A stretch of 61,480 bases of DNA from Nocardia asiatica NBRC 100129 (GTDB lineage Bacteria; Actinomycetota; Actinomycetes; Mycobacteriales; Mycobacteriaceae), in assembly GCF_000308415.1 (NCBI RefSeq), contig NZ_BAFS01000469.1:1-61480 (forward strand), given 5' to 3'. A program made the position numbers and the translations under genes. The notes beneath the pieces were generated by a model, which worked only from the letters and a program-made list of their open reading frames with translations, did not search any database and was not told the origin of the DNA. Positions 35,227 through 43,884 of the stretch are shown here, one piece after another; the first letter of the stretch is position 1; the number at the start of each line of letters is the position of its first letter.

Positions 35227-37833
35227 GTGGGGGAATCTGAGCTGCGTGAGCAGTTCTTCCGGCAGGTGGACGACCTGTGCCAGGCGGCTGGATCGCCGCC
35301 GGAGCAACTGATCGCCGAGAAAACCAAGATCAGCATTACCACCATTCGCGGCTGGCTGCCGAGCGCTCCTGAGAAACCAACGGTCCAGCGGAAGCGGGTG
35401 GTCCCTCGCAACGGTGACCAGTTCGCCCGATTGGTCGAATTCCTGATACAGCGGGCAAAAGGAAGACGACCCGACCGCCGCGAAATCGACAGGTGGGACC
35501 GCGCCCGTCGGGCAGCGTTGACGAGCGCTACCGCAGCCGATGCTTTCCACGTGGCAGCCAGGGCTGAGGTCGAGCACGCAGGTTTGGTGTGGCTTGGGAT
35601 CGTTGAGCAGGTGGGCGCAGACGGCGGCCTGCCGCACGCCACGGACCTAGATCCACATGCATTGGGCGCCATACCATCTCACGTCGGACTAGGCGACGCC
35701 AGCCGATTCGACCGGTACGTTCCCCGCACGGCGAACCAGGTTGATCGCAGAGTCATGTCGGCGCTGAAAAGTCGCCGAATGGTGGTCCTCACCGGTCCAT
35801 CGAAGACCGGCAAGACGCGCACGTTATACGAGAATGTGCGCCGCACGCTGCCGCAGGCGCGGATCCTCGTACCGAGCCGCCGCACGTTGAAGGCTGCGAT
35901 CGACCTCCCGGAGTTCCGCGACTGCGGCGACCAGATCGTTGTATGGCTGGACGACCTCCAGGACTTCCTCGCCGGTGAGAATCCGCTGAGTCCGATCCTC
36001 CTCGCACAGATCAGCGCACGCCCGGCCCGAACCGTCATCGCAGCGACGATTCGCGACGACGCCATCGACCGTCTCACCCGCAGCACCGGGGAACTGACGC
36101 GCGACCAGCGCACGGTTCTGGCCCAAGCTGAGACCATCAGGTTGCGGTCGACCAGTGATGATGTGAGCGAGCATGCGATGGCGGCCACCCTGTATCCATC
36201 GCTGAACCTGGGCCGGTTCGGGCTGGCGGAAGTGCTTGCGGGCGCGCCGGACCTACTTCGACAGTATGAGGTGGCCCGTCACGCGGATCCGGCCCTCGGT
36301 GCGGTGACTCAGACCGTGATCGACTGGTCTCGAATCGGACGTACCGACCCGATGCCGCACAGCCAGTTGCAGCGCCTCTCCCGACATGTTCTCGAACACC
36401 ATTGGCCACATGTCGATATCGATGGCTCCGCTCTCGAGGATGCGATTGCGGCGGCGCGAATGCCGAGAGAAGGCGCCGGGCAAGTCGCGGCGCTGCACAC
36501 CGAACGTTTGGTCACGGGTGAGCGTGCCTATCGGCCGTTCGACTACCTCGTCGCCGCCGACGATGGTCAGGACAGACCCGCACGGGCAATCCCGCACGAC
36601 TACTGGGAGGTGGCGACCCGCGATGCCGACCCCGATGTCGTGACCACCGTCGGGTTCCAAGCCCACCTACGGGGGCATGACGAGATCGCCGACAACCTCT
36701 GGCGCCGTAGCGCTGGCGTCGAACACCCCGGGGCGCTCTACAACCTGGCCGTCTCGATGCAGGTCGCTGGGAAACTGAGCGAGGCCGACGAGCTATATCG
36801 CCGGGCTGCCGCCGTAGGGTGCGTTCCAGCGTTCGCGAACATAGGTGTCTTGTGCGCGGAACGAAACAATCTGGGCGAGGCGGAAGTCTGGTATCGCCGG
36901 GGAGCAGAAGCTGGGGATGCCGCAGCGCTGCGCAACCTGGCCACTCTGCTGACGAAGACCCGGCGTGAGGGCGAGGCCGAGCACGTGCTCGCGCTGTCGG
37001 TGGGCAATGGTGACCCGGTCGCGATGTTCAACTACGCGCACGCACTGCAACGTCACGGCGACCGAATGACCGAAGTCGAACACTGGTTCCTCCAGGCCGC
37101 GTCCGCTGGACATGCCGGTGCGGCAGTCAACCTGGCCTGCATCATGTTCGACCGCAAGGACTTCGAGGCTGCCGAGCACTGGTATGGGCGTGCACACCAG
37201 GCAGACCCGGACGGCGAGGCCGGGCTGCGCGCAGCCCAGGGTCTCGGCGCGATCTATGTCGAGCGCGAAAACCTCCAGGAAGCGGAGATCTGGATACGTC
37301 GGGCCGCAGCCGCAGGGGACACGACCGCCGTCGGGTATCTCGGGCGCGTTCTCTATCTCCGAGGAGACATCGCCGCTGCAGAGGAACTGCTGCGCCTCGG
37401 CGCCGAAGCAGGCGACTTGGAGACAATGCGCAGCTACGCCGGACTGCTTCACGATAGTGGACGCGGCGAGGAGGCCCTGCCATATCTGCGGCGGGGAGCC
37501 GCGGCAGACCATCTGCCGTCGATGTCAGCCCTATGGCAGGCGCTATACCTGCGTGGAGAGCACGGCGAAGCCGATCGCTGGCTGGAACGGTGCGCCGCCG
37601 CAGGCGACCTGGATGCGATGTTCCGGCTCGGTTTCCGACACGTTCAGGCCGACAACCTCAAGCTCGGCGAAAAGTGGTACCGGAAAGCAGCCGCGGGCGG
37701 ACATCGACCGGCCATGAACAACCTCGCAATCTTGTTGAACGGCAAGGGCGAAGAGGCCGAATCACAGCAATGGCTCGGGCGTGCGCGCAACGCGCCTCCC
37801 TCCAACCCGGCATCGCCGCGACAGGCGACCTGA
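35227..37833 (+). CDS. STAND-like P-loop protein with Sel1/TPR repeats
   Basis: The 868-residue protein has three parts: an N-terminal helix-turn-helix-like segment (about residues 1-80, IAEKTKISITTIRGWLPSAP), a P-loop NTPase core, and a C-terminal array of Sel1/TPR-type repeats (about residues 480-860). Walker A is GPSKTGKT at residues 190-197, and Walker B has Asp242-Asp243 in VVWLDDLQDF. Repeats show the pattern A-x-x-x-Y-R-R-A-A-x-x-G, for example DELYRRAAAVGCVPAFANIG. STAND NTPases with repeat sensors act as signalling switches, and some are antiphage effectors. The GTG at 35227 has GAAGGGG upstream. Confidence 0.82.
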   Translation: MGESELREQFFRQVDDLCQAAGSPPEQLIAEKTKISITTIRGWLPSAPEKPTVQRKRVVPRNGDQFARLVEFLIQRAKGRRPDRREIDRWDRARRAALTSATAADAFHVAARAEVEHAGLVWLGIVEQVGADGGLPHATDLDPHALGAIPSHVGLGDASRFDRYVPRTANQVDRRVMSALKSRRMVVLTGPSKTGKTRTLYENVRRTLPQARILVPSRRTLKAAIDLPEFRDCGDQIVVWLDDLQDFLAGENPLSPILLAQISARPARTVIAATIRDDAIDRLTRSTGELTRDQRTVLAQAETIRLRSTSDDVSEHAMAATLYPSLNLGRFGLAEVLAGAPDLLRQYEVARHADPALGAVTQTVIDWSRIGRTDPMPHSQLQRLSRHVLEHHWPHVDIDGSALEDAIAAARMPREGAGQVAALHTERLVTGERAYRPFDYLVAADDGQDRPARAIPHDYWEVATRDADPDVVTTVGFQAHLRGHDEIADNLWRRSAGVEHPGALYNLAVSMQVAGKLSEADELYRRAAAVGCVPAFANIGVLCAERNNLGEAEVWYRRGAEAGDAAALRNLATLLTKTRREGEAEHVLALSVGNGDPVAMFNYAHALQRHGDRMTEVEHWFLQAASAGHAGAAVNLACIMFDRKDFEAAEHWYGRAHQADPDGEAGLRAAQGLGAIYVERENLQEAEIWIRRAAAAGDTTAVGYLGRVLYLRGDIAAAEELLRLGAEAGDLETMRSYAGLLHDSGRGEEALPYLRRGAAADHLPSMSALWQALYLRGEHGEADRWLERCAAAGDLDAMFRLGFRHVQADNLKLGEKWYRKAAAGGHRPAMNNLAILLNGKGEEAESQQWLGRARNAPPSNPASPRQAT

Positions 37834-38067
37834 AGTATTACTCGGTGCTGCCGGTCCTGGCTCCCGTGCGGTGCTGCCGAGCATCGCTTGCGACCACGAA
37901 GCCTGATACGACACGAGTCGATACGAGTCGCAGGAAGCGGATGGGCGTTCAATCAGCCCCCTGACCTTCATAAACATGTCATCGGGCGAGCGCAGGCGCG
38001 TTGCGTGGGCCGCAGCCGGATTGGTGTGCTTCCACCACCAACAGTTACTGAAAGAAGCGGAGCACAC

Positions 38068-38253
38068 ATGAGCATCAAGATCCTGCTGATCGTCATCGCC
38101 GTACTTCTGGGAGTGATCATCGGAATGGTCACAGCACTGCTTGCCAAGGTCCAAGGTGCCCATGCGGCTCGCGCGATCCGCGACGCCGGAGTCGGGTTCG
38201 TCGGCACCGTTACCCTCACCGCGCTCCTCATGGACCACCTCGACCTACTGTGA
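38068..38253 (+). CDS. 61-residue two-helix membrane protein
   Basis: An ATG with a purine-rich stretch (AGAAGCGGAG) upstream opens a short frame. The protein has an N-terminal helix (ILLIVIAVLLGVIIGMVTAL) and a second weaker one near the C-terminus (GFVGTVTLTALLM), with a basic loop. It lies downstream of the STAND-like gene. Small membrane proteins of this type accompany actinobacterial defence and plasmid genes, but I cannot name a function. Confidence 0.6.
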   Translation: MSIKILLIVIAVLLGVIIGMVTALLAKVQGAHAARAIRDAGVGFVGTVTLTALLMDHLDLL

Positions 38254-38725
38254 CCGAGCTGGGCGGGTCGGTCTCTTTCGAGGCTGCGGCAGGTCCTAGT
38301 AGGTCACGGTCGAACAGAGTTGCCCACGTTACTAGCGCGATGGTCACCGATTCCGGGTACCACGACCACGCCTCGCGCAGTTTCGGAAGCGTGAGGTCCG
38401 GTGCGAGGCTGGAGCCCGGCGAATCCGATGCCTGGACCGTGGTCGGTGGGTCGGTACGCACCGTAGCCGCACACCCCGATGCCGTCCTTGGCTTTGCGTC
38501 CGGTCAGAACCAGGCTGGCCGCGAGGCAGTTCCGCACGAACCCGGCCTCGTTGTGAGCCTCGATCGCGGCGGTCCGCACCCCCTTTCGGATAAGGGTTCG
38601 ATCAGATCGGCTTGGCTCGACAGGCGCGGATGGTGGACTTCGTAGTGCTCCATCAGGCTGTCGCCCCACCATGAGATTCGCAGGAACCGTCGACGCTACG
38701 GCGACGCGGACAATTCGGAGAACAG
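38254..38725 (-). pseudogene. Decayed SGNH/GDSL hydrolase-like gene
   Basis: The minus strand encodes RRRFLRISWWGDSLMEH followed by YEVHHPRLSSQADLIEPLSE. The GDSL block and following helix look like an actinobacterial SGNH hydrolase start. After a run of five G residues near 38582-38590 the reading frame continues in another phase with RTAAIEAHNEAGFVR. The end beyond about 38400 is not hydrolase-like. It appears to be a truncated and frameshifted remnant. The GDSL reading is by eye only. Confidence 0.4.
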
Positions 38726-38871
38726 CTTCTGCGTGCCGCTCACGGCGGTGAGCGTACCGGTCGAATGCTCACAACTGGGCACTTCGCTGATCGAAAGGGC
38801 TTCGCGTCGACCAGGCGACGTCGTTGCTACGGTGAGGTCACCGATTGGATTCAGGTGCAAAGGATTCCAGG

Positions 38872-39546
38872 ATGCGTGCAGGTAGCGAAGTCCCCGTGGC
38901 GGAGCTCGCGGGGTGGGTGTCGACGCGAGTGCCCGGCAATTGTCGGTACATACTTGGCATCGCTGGTCCACCAGCAGCGGGCAAGTCGACGCTCGCCCAG
39001 AATTTGGCCGCGGCGATCACCGCTGCACATGGGGTCGGTGCGGAGATCGCCCCGATGGACGGGTTCCACCGGACTTCGGCCGAGTTGGACGCTGCTGGCG
39101 CGCGTCACCGCAAGGGTCAGCCAGACACTTTCGATGTGTCCGGGTTCGTGGCCCGGCTGAAACTGCTGCGCGAAGCGCCGCTCGGTGAGCATGTGCCCTG
39201 GCCCATCTATGACCGTGAACTGCACGATCCGGTACCCGACGCGATCACGTTCGCCGATCAACAGATCGCGGTGGTCGAGGGCAACTACCTGCTGCTCGAC
39301 CAACCCGGGTGGGTCGAGGTCCGCAGCCAGCTCGATGAGGTGTGGTACCTCGACGCTGATGACACCGTCATCGAGCAGCGGCTGACCGACCGACACCTGC
39401 TCGCAGGCAAGACCGCCGAGCAGGCGCACACCAAGATCACCGACAGCGATCTGCCCAACGCCCGCTTGATCGCGCACACCCGCGGCCACGCCGATACCGT
39501 GTTGCGCGAAACCTCCGGCAACTACCTCATCTGCGAAGTTCGCTGA
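38872..39546 (+). CDS. Uridine-kinase-like P-loop kinase
   Basis: The 224-residue P-loop kinase has Walker A GIAGPPAAGKSTLAQNL near residue 35 and a DGFH motif (APMDGFHRTSAEL), then WPIYDRELHDPVPDA and VVEGNYLLLD. These mark the uridine kinase/PanK-like group that includes actinobacterial nucleoside or fructose kinases. The ATG at 38872 has AAAGGA upstream. It converges on a PfkB sugar-kinase gene and their 3' ends overlap by 20 bases. The substrate is probably a nucleoside or sugar. Confidence 0.87.
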   Translation: MRAGSEVPVAELAGWVSTRVPGNCRYILGIAGPPAAGKSTLAQNLAAAITAAHGVGAEIAPMDGFHRTSAELDAAGARHRKGQPDTFDVSGFVARLKLLREAPLGEHVPWPIYDRELHDPVPDAITFADQQIAVVEGNYLLLDQPGWVEVRSQLDEVWYLDADDTVIEQRLTDRHLLAGKTAEQAHTKITDSDLPNARLIAHTRGHADTVLRETSGNYLICEVR

Positions 39547-40408
39547 GATCACGGGCCCAGTTGCGGGTGCCGAACGATCGACATGACAGCGTGGCCACCG
39601 CGGACGCGCGGGTGAGTGCGTCGATGAAGTCGCGGCTGCGGCTGTAGTAGGCGCAGAACGCACCGTGCAGGATGTCGCCAGCACCGAGGGTGTCGCCCTC
39701 GTGTACCGACGCGACTTCGATTGTGCCCTGGCGGGCTTCCTCGGCGTACACGATCGGGTCCGGCCCGCGTGTCACCGCCGCATGTTTCGGCCCGGCTGAC
39801 CGAAGGTAGTCCAGGAGCACGGTGCAGTCGCCGTTGACGCCCGGTGGCGCGAAGGCCGTCGAGCAGATCGCGACATCGACCAGCGGCAGGAGCCGGTCGT
39901 GGACTGGCTTCCAGCGACCCGCGTCGAGGACGACCGGCACCCCCACCTCTCCGGCGCGACTTGCGATTCCCACCGCGAGATCGGGATGGTGGCCGTCCAC
40001 GAGTACCACGGATGCCTGGTCGACACATTGGGCGAGGTCGGCGGTGAATGGGGCTTGGATCCGGGCGGCGTCGAGGCCGACGATGGTGCGGGACTGCGCG
40101 CCGAGCGCGACCACGATAGATGACACCGGCGGCTTGTCGGTGCTGTCGGGTGTCGCATCGAGGACCGTGACGTGGTGGTTGGTCAGATCGTGGCGCACGA
40201 GGTCGGCGAGCTGGTGGCGGCCGAGCGCGGTGATCAGCGTCGCAGACCGGCCCGACACGATCGCGCACGCGACCGCAGCGTTGGCTGCGGGCCCACCGGC
40301 ACCCAGGAACTGATCCAGCGCTTGGGTCTTGGTGTCCTCGGCGGGATATCGGTCGACGGCGTAGGCGATATCGAGGGTGGACAGACCCACGAACAGCGCT
40401 TCGGGCAC
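39527..40408 (-). CDS. PfkB-family sugar kinase
   Basis: The 293-residue ribokinase-fold enzyme shows GAGGPAANAAVA near residue 36 and the PfkB signature 2 with the catalytic Asp in DTLGAGDILHGAF near residue 245. It likely transfers phosphate to a sugar or nucleoside. The GTG at 40408 has AAGGAG seven bases upstream. It follows the regulator gene at 16 bases in the same direction, so the two form an operon. Together with the neighbouring kinase it suggests a small salvage unit. Confidence 0.87.
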   Translation of the reverse strand: MPEALFVGLSTLDIAYAVDRYPAEDTKTQALDQFLGAGGPAANAAVACAIVSGRSATLITALGRHQLADLVRHDLTNHHVTVLDATPDSTDKPPVSSIVVALGAQSRTIVGLDAARIQAPFTADLAQCVDQASVVLVDGHHPDLAVGIASRAGEVGVPVVLDAGRWKPVHDRLLPLVDVAICSTAFAPPGVNGDCTVLLDYLRSAGPKHAAVTRGPDPIVYAEEARQGTIEVASVHEGDTLGAGDILHGAFCAYYSRSRDFIDALTRASAVATLSCRSFGTRNWARDLSELRR

Positions 40409-40424
40409 CAGGAGCTCCTTCGGG

Positions 40425-41408
40425 TCAGCGGATGAGCAGGTGTTCGAGGGCGGCGGTCTGATCGGAGTAGGTGCGCACGCTGACGACCGCGGCGAATTCC
40501 CGGTCGATCACCCGTTCCTGGAGGGCGGCCCAGTGCTTGGTCAGATACCAGCTGGCGCCGGTCGTGCCATGGGGGCCGAGCCCGGCGCAGAAGAACCAGT
40601 AGCGATCTGGGTGTAGCTGCGGCGCCGGGCGGACGCGGGCGATGATGCCGATGTTACGGCTGTCGTCGGAGCTGTAACGTTGACCGTCGGCGAGTTCCAG
40701 GTGTTCCAGATATCCCCAGGTGGAGCGCGGGTTGTCCTGGATGGTGAACAGCGGGTCGCTGCTGCTTTCGAGGTACATGTGGGTGCAGTCGTTGGAACTG
40801 AGCCCGAAGCTGATGTAGGGCCGGTCGCAGGCCGCCACGACATCACGATCGCTCTGGATATCGACGGTAATACCGTCGTGGTGTTGCACCATCGACATCA
40901 CGTACAGCATCCCGCGGACGTCGTTTTCGGCCAGCGCGACCGGGACGTCGATGCGGTGGGCGGCGTTGAACACGCTCGCCCGTTTACTGAAGATGTGCTG
41001 ACGCGGGATTCCTGCAGCCGCAAGCGCTTCGACCGAGCTCGTGGCCAGCTCGAAGGTGGGCACTACCAGCGTGGCGCCCCGGTCGACCATCTCGGCACCG
41101 AGGAAGGCTTCTAACCCCTCGTCGGCGGGGTTGTCACCAGCCGGGTGCGGGGCGGCGGCCGCGTTGGCCATCGAAAACAGTGCATGGATAGACCAGCCGG
41201 GGAACATCCGGGCCAGCACTCTGCGGTGGTGGTTCTGCGGCAGGCCCTTCATCTCGCCCGACATCCAGCTGTAGAAGGTTGCTCGGGCCGGTGGTTCCTC
41301 CCGGGCTGCGCTGCCGAGTTCGGCGGCGTGCTTGCGGTATTCGGCGCAGAAGTCCTTATGGCTTGCCAGATGCCGCTCGTCCAGCAACATCTTGAGCACG
41401 GTCCCCAA
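40425..41408 (-). CDS. Actinobacterial HTH regulator with C-terminal sensor-like domain
   Basis: The 327-residue protein begins with the HTH region common in actinobacterial regulators: a helix pair, then ARATFYSWMSGEMKGLP and VLARMFPGWSIHALF. The remaining 230 residues form one domain (LGAEMVDRGATLVVPTFELA, then HHDGITVDIQSDRDVVAACD) whose ligand I cannot name. It is divergent from the ribosomal-peptide operon with 309 bases between, so it could control it, the kinases, or both. Confidence 0.8.
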   Translation of the reverse strand: MGTVLKMLLDERHLASHKDFCAEYRKHAAELGSAAREEPPARATFYSWMSGEMKGLPQNHHRRVLARMFPGWSIHALFSMANAAAAPHPAGDNPADEGLEAFLGAEMVDRGATLVVPTFELATSSVEALAAAGIPRQHIFSKRASVFNAAHRIDVPVALAENDVRGMLYVMSMVQHHDGITVDIQSDRDVVAACDRPYISFGLSSNDCTHMYLESSSDPLFTIQDNPRSTWGYLEHLELADGQRYSSDDSRNIGIIARVRPAPQLHPDRYWFFCAGLGPHGTTGASWYLTKHWAALQERVIDREFAAVVSVRTYSDQTAALEHLLIR

Positions 41409-41676
41409 TCATGTCCCCTTTTTCAGGTGTCGAGCTGTCGAGCTAGCGCACGATCCTATCGAGATCGGTGGTCCAGTGGACGGAATCGGACGGAACCAGA
41501 CAGTTACGGACCGGTTCGGCGATGCGACTGGACCCCTTGAGCGCCAACACTTCTCGTACGTCGCGACGGGAAACGCGGTCCCGGGCGGCGGGGCATCGAG
41601 ACGTTCGTCTGTCGCAGCCCGCACAGCAGGCTCCGGCCGATGATCCTGCGGGCAGCGCAGCAGGAGAGGAGAGACC

Positions 41677-41721
41677 TTGACCATCTGCATGTCCTCACCC
41701 GCGACGGGGCTGACGTCATGA
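41677..41721 (+). CDS. Possible 14-residue leader ORF coupled to the cupin gene
   Basis: A TTG at 41677 follows a strong ribosome binding site (GGAGAGGAG). The frame MTICMSSPATGLTS stops at TGA 41719-41721, which overlaps the ATG of the cupin gene (41718) as ATGA. The cupin ATG has no ribosome binding site of its own, so translation could depend on this leader. An internal ATG would give a shorter peptide. It may be a leader peptide or only a coupling device. Confidence 0.45.
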   Translation: MTICMSSPATGLTS

Positions 41722-43025
41722 CCACCGCCGCGGATCCTGTGATCACTTGGCCGCCGTCACCGGAGTTCTGGTCGACCCTGTTCCCGGCCAAGACCGATGG
41801 TGCGGTCGCGCCGTACCTGTTCAAGGGCATCGTGCCGGCCGATCGGCTCGGTCCTGACGACGTGCTCGACGGACTGCGCAGGCTGCGCCGCGCGGCCGCC
41901 CACGGCGAGCCCACCAGCGCCCGCACCCGCGTCTACGTCGGCGAGGAGCGTCGCGACGAGGTGATCGACACCTTGCTGTCGGCGCCGTGGTCCGATGAGG
42001 ACTTCGTCGCCTGGATGCAGCATCTCACCGGCGCCGAACGGTTCTCGCTGGTGATCAACAATTTGGAAACCACCTCCCCGAAGCTCGCGGAGGTGCTCGG
42101 TGAGCTGATCGGATCCGCCCACGCCGGATGGGGTGTGCCGATCGGCGGCAGCGAGCAGGTCGCCTTCGCCGGGAACTACGCGGGCACCGCGTTCGGCGTG
42201 CACGAAGGCTACGAGGATGCCTTCCTGGTGCATCTCGGCCCTGGAATCAAGCATTTCTACACCTGGTCCGGTGAGCTGTACCGGGAGTTGACCGGCGGCG
42301 ACACGCCGACCTTCGGCGACTACACCGCGCTGCTCGAACGGGGTGAGCGCCACGACCTCGAACCCGGCGATGTGTTGTTCCTGCCGCGGCGGGTGTTCCA
42401 CGTCGGGGTCCAGGACGATTTCTCGATCTCGGTGGCGGTCCCGCTCTACACCTACTCCGACACGCGCATGCTGGCCCTGTCGATCCTTCCGGCCGTGCTC
42501 GAGTCCGCCGTCGTCGACGTCGCCGAGGAGACCCCTTCGCCGATGCATTCGGTGACCGCAGGTCCCGGCCCGGTCGCCGCGGCCCTGACCGCGGCGGCCG
42601 CCAGCATGCTCGCCACCGTCTCGGAACAGCTGGAGACCAAGGTCGGTGAGCTGATCAGCGCGCGGTGGCGCACCCTGCTCAGCAACGGCGGCTGGGAGGC
42701 CGCTGAACACGACCTCGCCCGCGAAGACGCGGCGCGGGAGGCCGCGGCCGCACTCGCTGGCGGCGGCACCCACCTGCGCGTCGCGCCGCCGTACACGCTG
42801 CACGCCGATCCGGACATCGACGAGCACCTGCACCTCGGTGTCACGGTCCGCGGTCTGGTGCTGCGCGTGCCGGAGTCCCCCGCCTGGGGCACCGCGCTGG
42901 CGTCGCTGGCCAACGGTCACACCGTGCGCATCACCGACGACCTCGGAGGGGACACGCTGACGCTGCTGCTCGAAACCGGCGGCATCCAAGTCCTCACCGA
43001 CCCCGACGCCGAGGAGTCGGCATGA
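41718..43025 (+). CDS. JmjC-like (Cupin_4) oxygenase-type protein with H-x-G metal motif
   Basis: The 435-residue protein resembles the bacterial ROX/Cupin_4 family, whose known members are Fe(II)/2-oxoglutarate hydroxylases of ribosomal proteins. The order is an N-terminal helical part, a JmjC barrel, a dimerisation segment and a C-terminal winged-helix-like part. The barrel reads FGVHEGYEDAFLVHL, with His162 and the distal His228 in LPRRVFHVGV. Where the family has H-x-D, this one has H-E-G, an exchange seen in Fe/2-oxoglutarate halogenases. It is the first gene of the peptide operon; the HDO-type gene overlaps its stop by ATGA. Confidence 0.82.
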   Translation: MTTAADPVITWPPSPEFWSTLFPAKTDGAVAPYLFKGIVPADRLGPDDVLDGLRRLRRAAAHGEPTSARTRVYVGEERRDEVIDTLLSAPWSDEDFVAWMQHLTGAERFSLVINNLETTSPKLAEVLGELIGSAHAGWGVPIGGSEQVAFAGNYAGTAFGVHEGYEDAFLVHLGPGIKHFYTWSGELYRELTGGDTPTFGDYTALLERGERHDLEPGDVLFLPRRVFHVGVQDDFSISVAVPLYTYSDTRMLALSILPAVLESAVVDVAEETPSPMHSVTAGPGPVAAALTAAAASMLATVSEQLETKVGELISARWRTLLSNGGWEAAEHDLAREDAAREAAAALAGGGTHLRVAPPYTLHADPDIDEHLHLGVTVRGLVLRVPESPAWGTALASLANGHTVRITDDLGGDTLTLLLETGGIQVLTDPDAEESA

Positions 43026-43846
43026 CCGCCTCGAAGGTCGCGCGCTATCTCGACGATCACCCCGACACCAAGGCCGCCATCACCAGTGTCCTGCTAAACC
43101 AGCCCGAGGTCAGCGGGAACGACCTGGTCGACAAGCACATGGCGCCGATGGTCGCCGCGCTGTACGAGCAGATCACCGCCGAGGTATCACCGGCAACGCT
43201 GACGAAAGACCAAGCAGCGCACTACATCCGGGAACTGTCGGTGTTCGCGCGCTACAACTCCGATTTCCTGCGCCAGGCCGCCGACACGGTGCAGGGCGGG
43301 TGCATGGAGCTGGCGCACGAGTTCCGCCGCAACCACCTCGAGGAGGGCGGGGAGCGAGGCAAGGTGCCCGCGCACTACACGCTCTACTCCGGGGCGCTGC
43401 TGGCCGATCTGGGCCTGCTGGTCAACGGGCACCTGCCCGCGCCGGAAACGCTCACCCTGGTGTCGCTGCACGACTGGCTGGTCATCGGCTCGTCGGTGAG
43501 CCGCATCTGCGGCGGCTACTACGCCACCGAGGGCGTAGCGATCGACGAAACCGAGCTGCTGCGCGCCATCACCGACCGCTACGCCGAACTCACCGTCGGC
43601 GCCGAAGCGAATCTGCCGCACCTGGACTACTACTACTCGCTGCACCTGGACGAGGGCCACGAAGCCGCGGCCGTGGACGGCCTCAGCGTCGAGGCTGCCC
43701 ACATCGAAGGCATCGCACGGTTCATTCGCGAGTACCAGCTGTTCGGCCTGGACCTGCCACAGATCGTCGACGGCTGGCTCCAGATCCTCGAGGGCATGAC
43801 GGCGTGGTGGTCGCAGCTGACCGACCGCGCCGCCACCCTCCGCTGA
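43022..43846 (+). CDS. Heme-oxygenase-fold diiron (HDO-type) protein
   Basis: The 274-residue all-helical protein matches heme-oxygenase-like diiron oxidases and oxygenases. Likely metal ligands include the Glu pair in RRNHLEEGGE (Glu107/Glu108) and the D-x-x-H motif in LHLDEGHE (Asp210, His213). Known members hydroxylate amines or guanidines (SznF, BelK, HrmI) or cut C-C bonds. It is translated with the cupin gene, and the peptide gene starts 39 bases downstream. It may act on Lys or Arg of the repeat peptide. Confidence 0.82.
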   Translation: MTASKVARYLDDHPDTKAAITSVLLNQPEVSGNDLVDKHMAPMVAALYEQITAEVSPATLTKDQAAHYIRELSVFARYNSDFLRQAADTVQGGCMELAHEFRRNHLEEGGERGKVPAHYTLYSGALLADLGLLVNGHLPAPETLTLVSLHDWLVIGSSVSRICGGYYATEGVAIDETELLRAITDRYAELTVGAEANLPHLDYYYSLHLDEGHEAAAVDGLSVEAAHIEGIARFIREYQLFGLDLPQIVDGWLQILEGMTAWWSQLTDRAATLR

Positions 43847-43884
43847 TCCCCGCAGTAACCCACCGAAAAGAAGGAGAAATCGCC

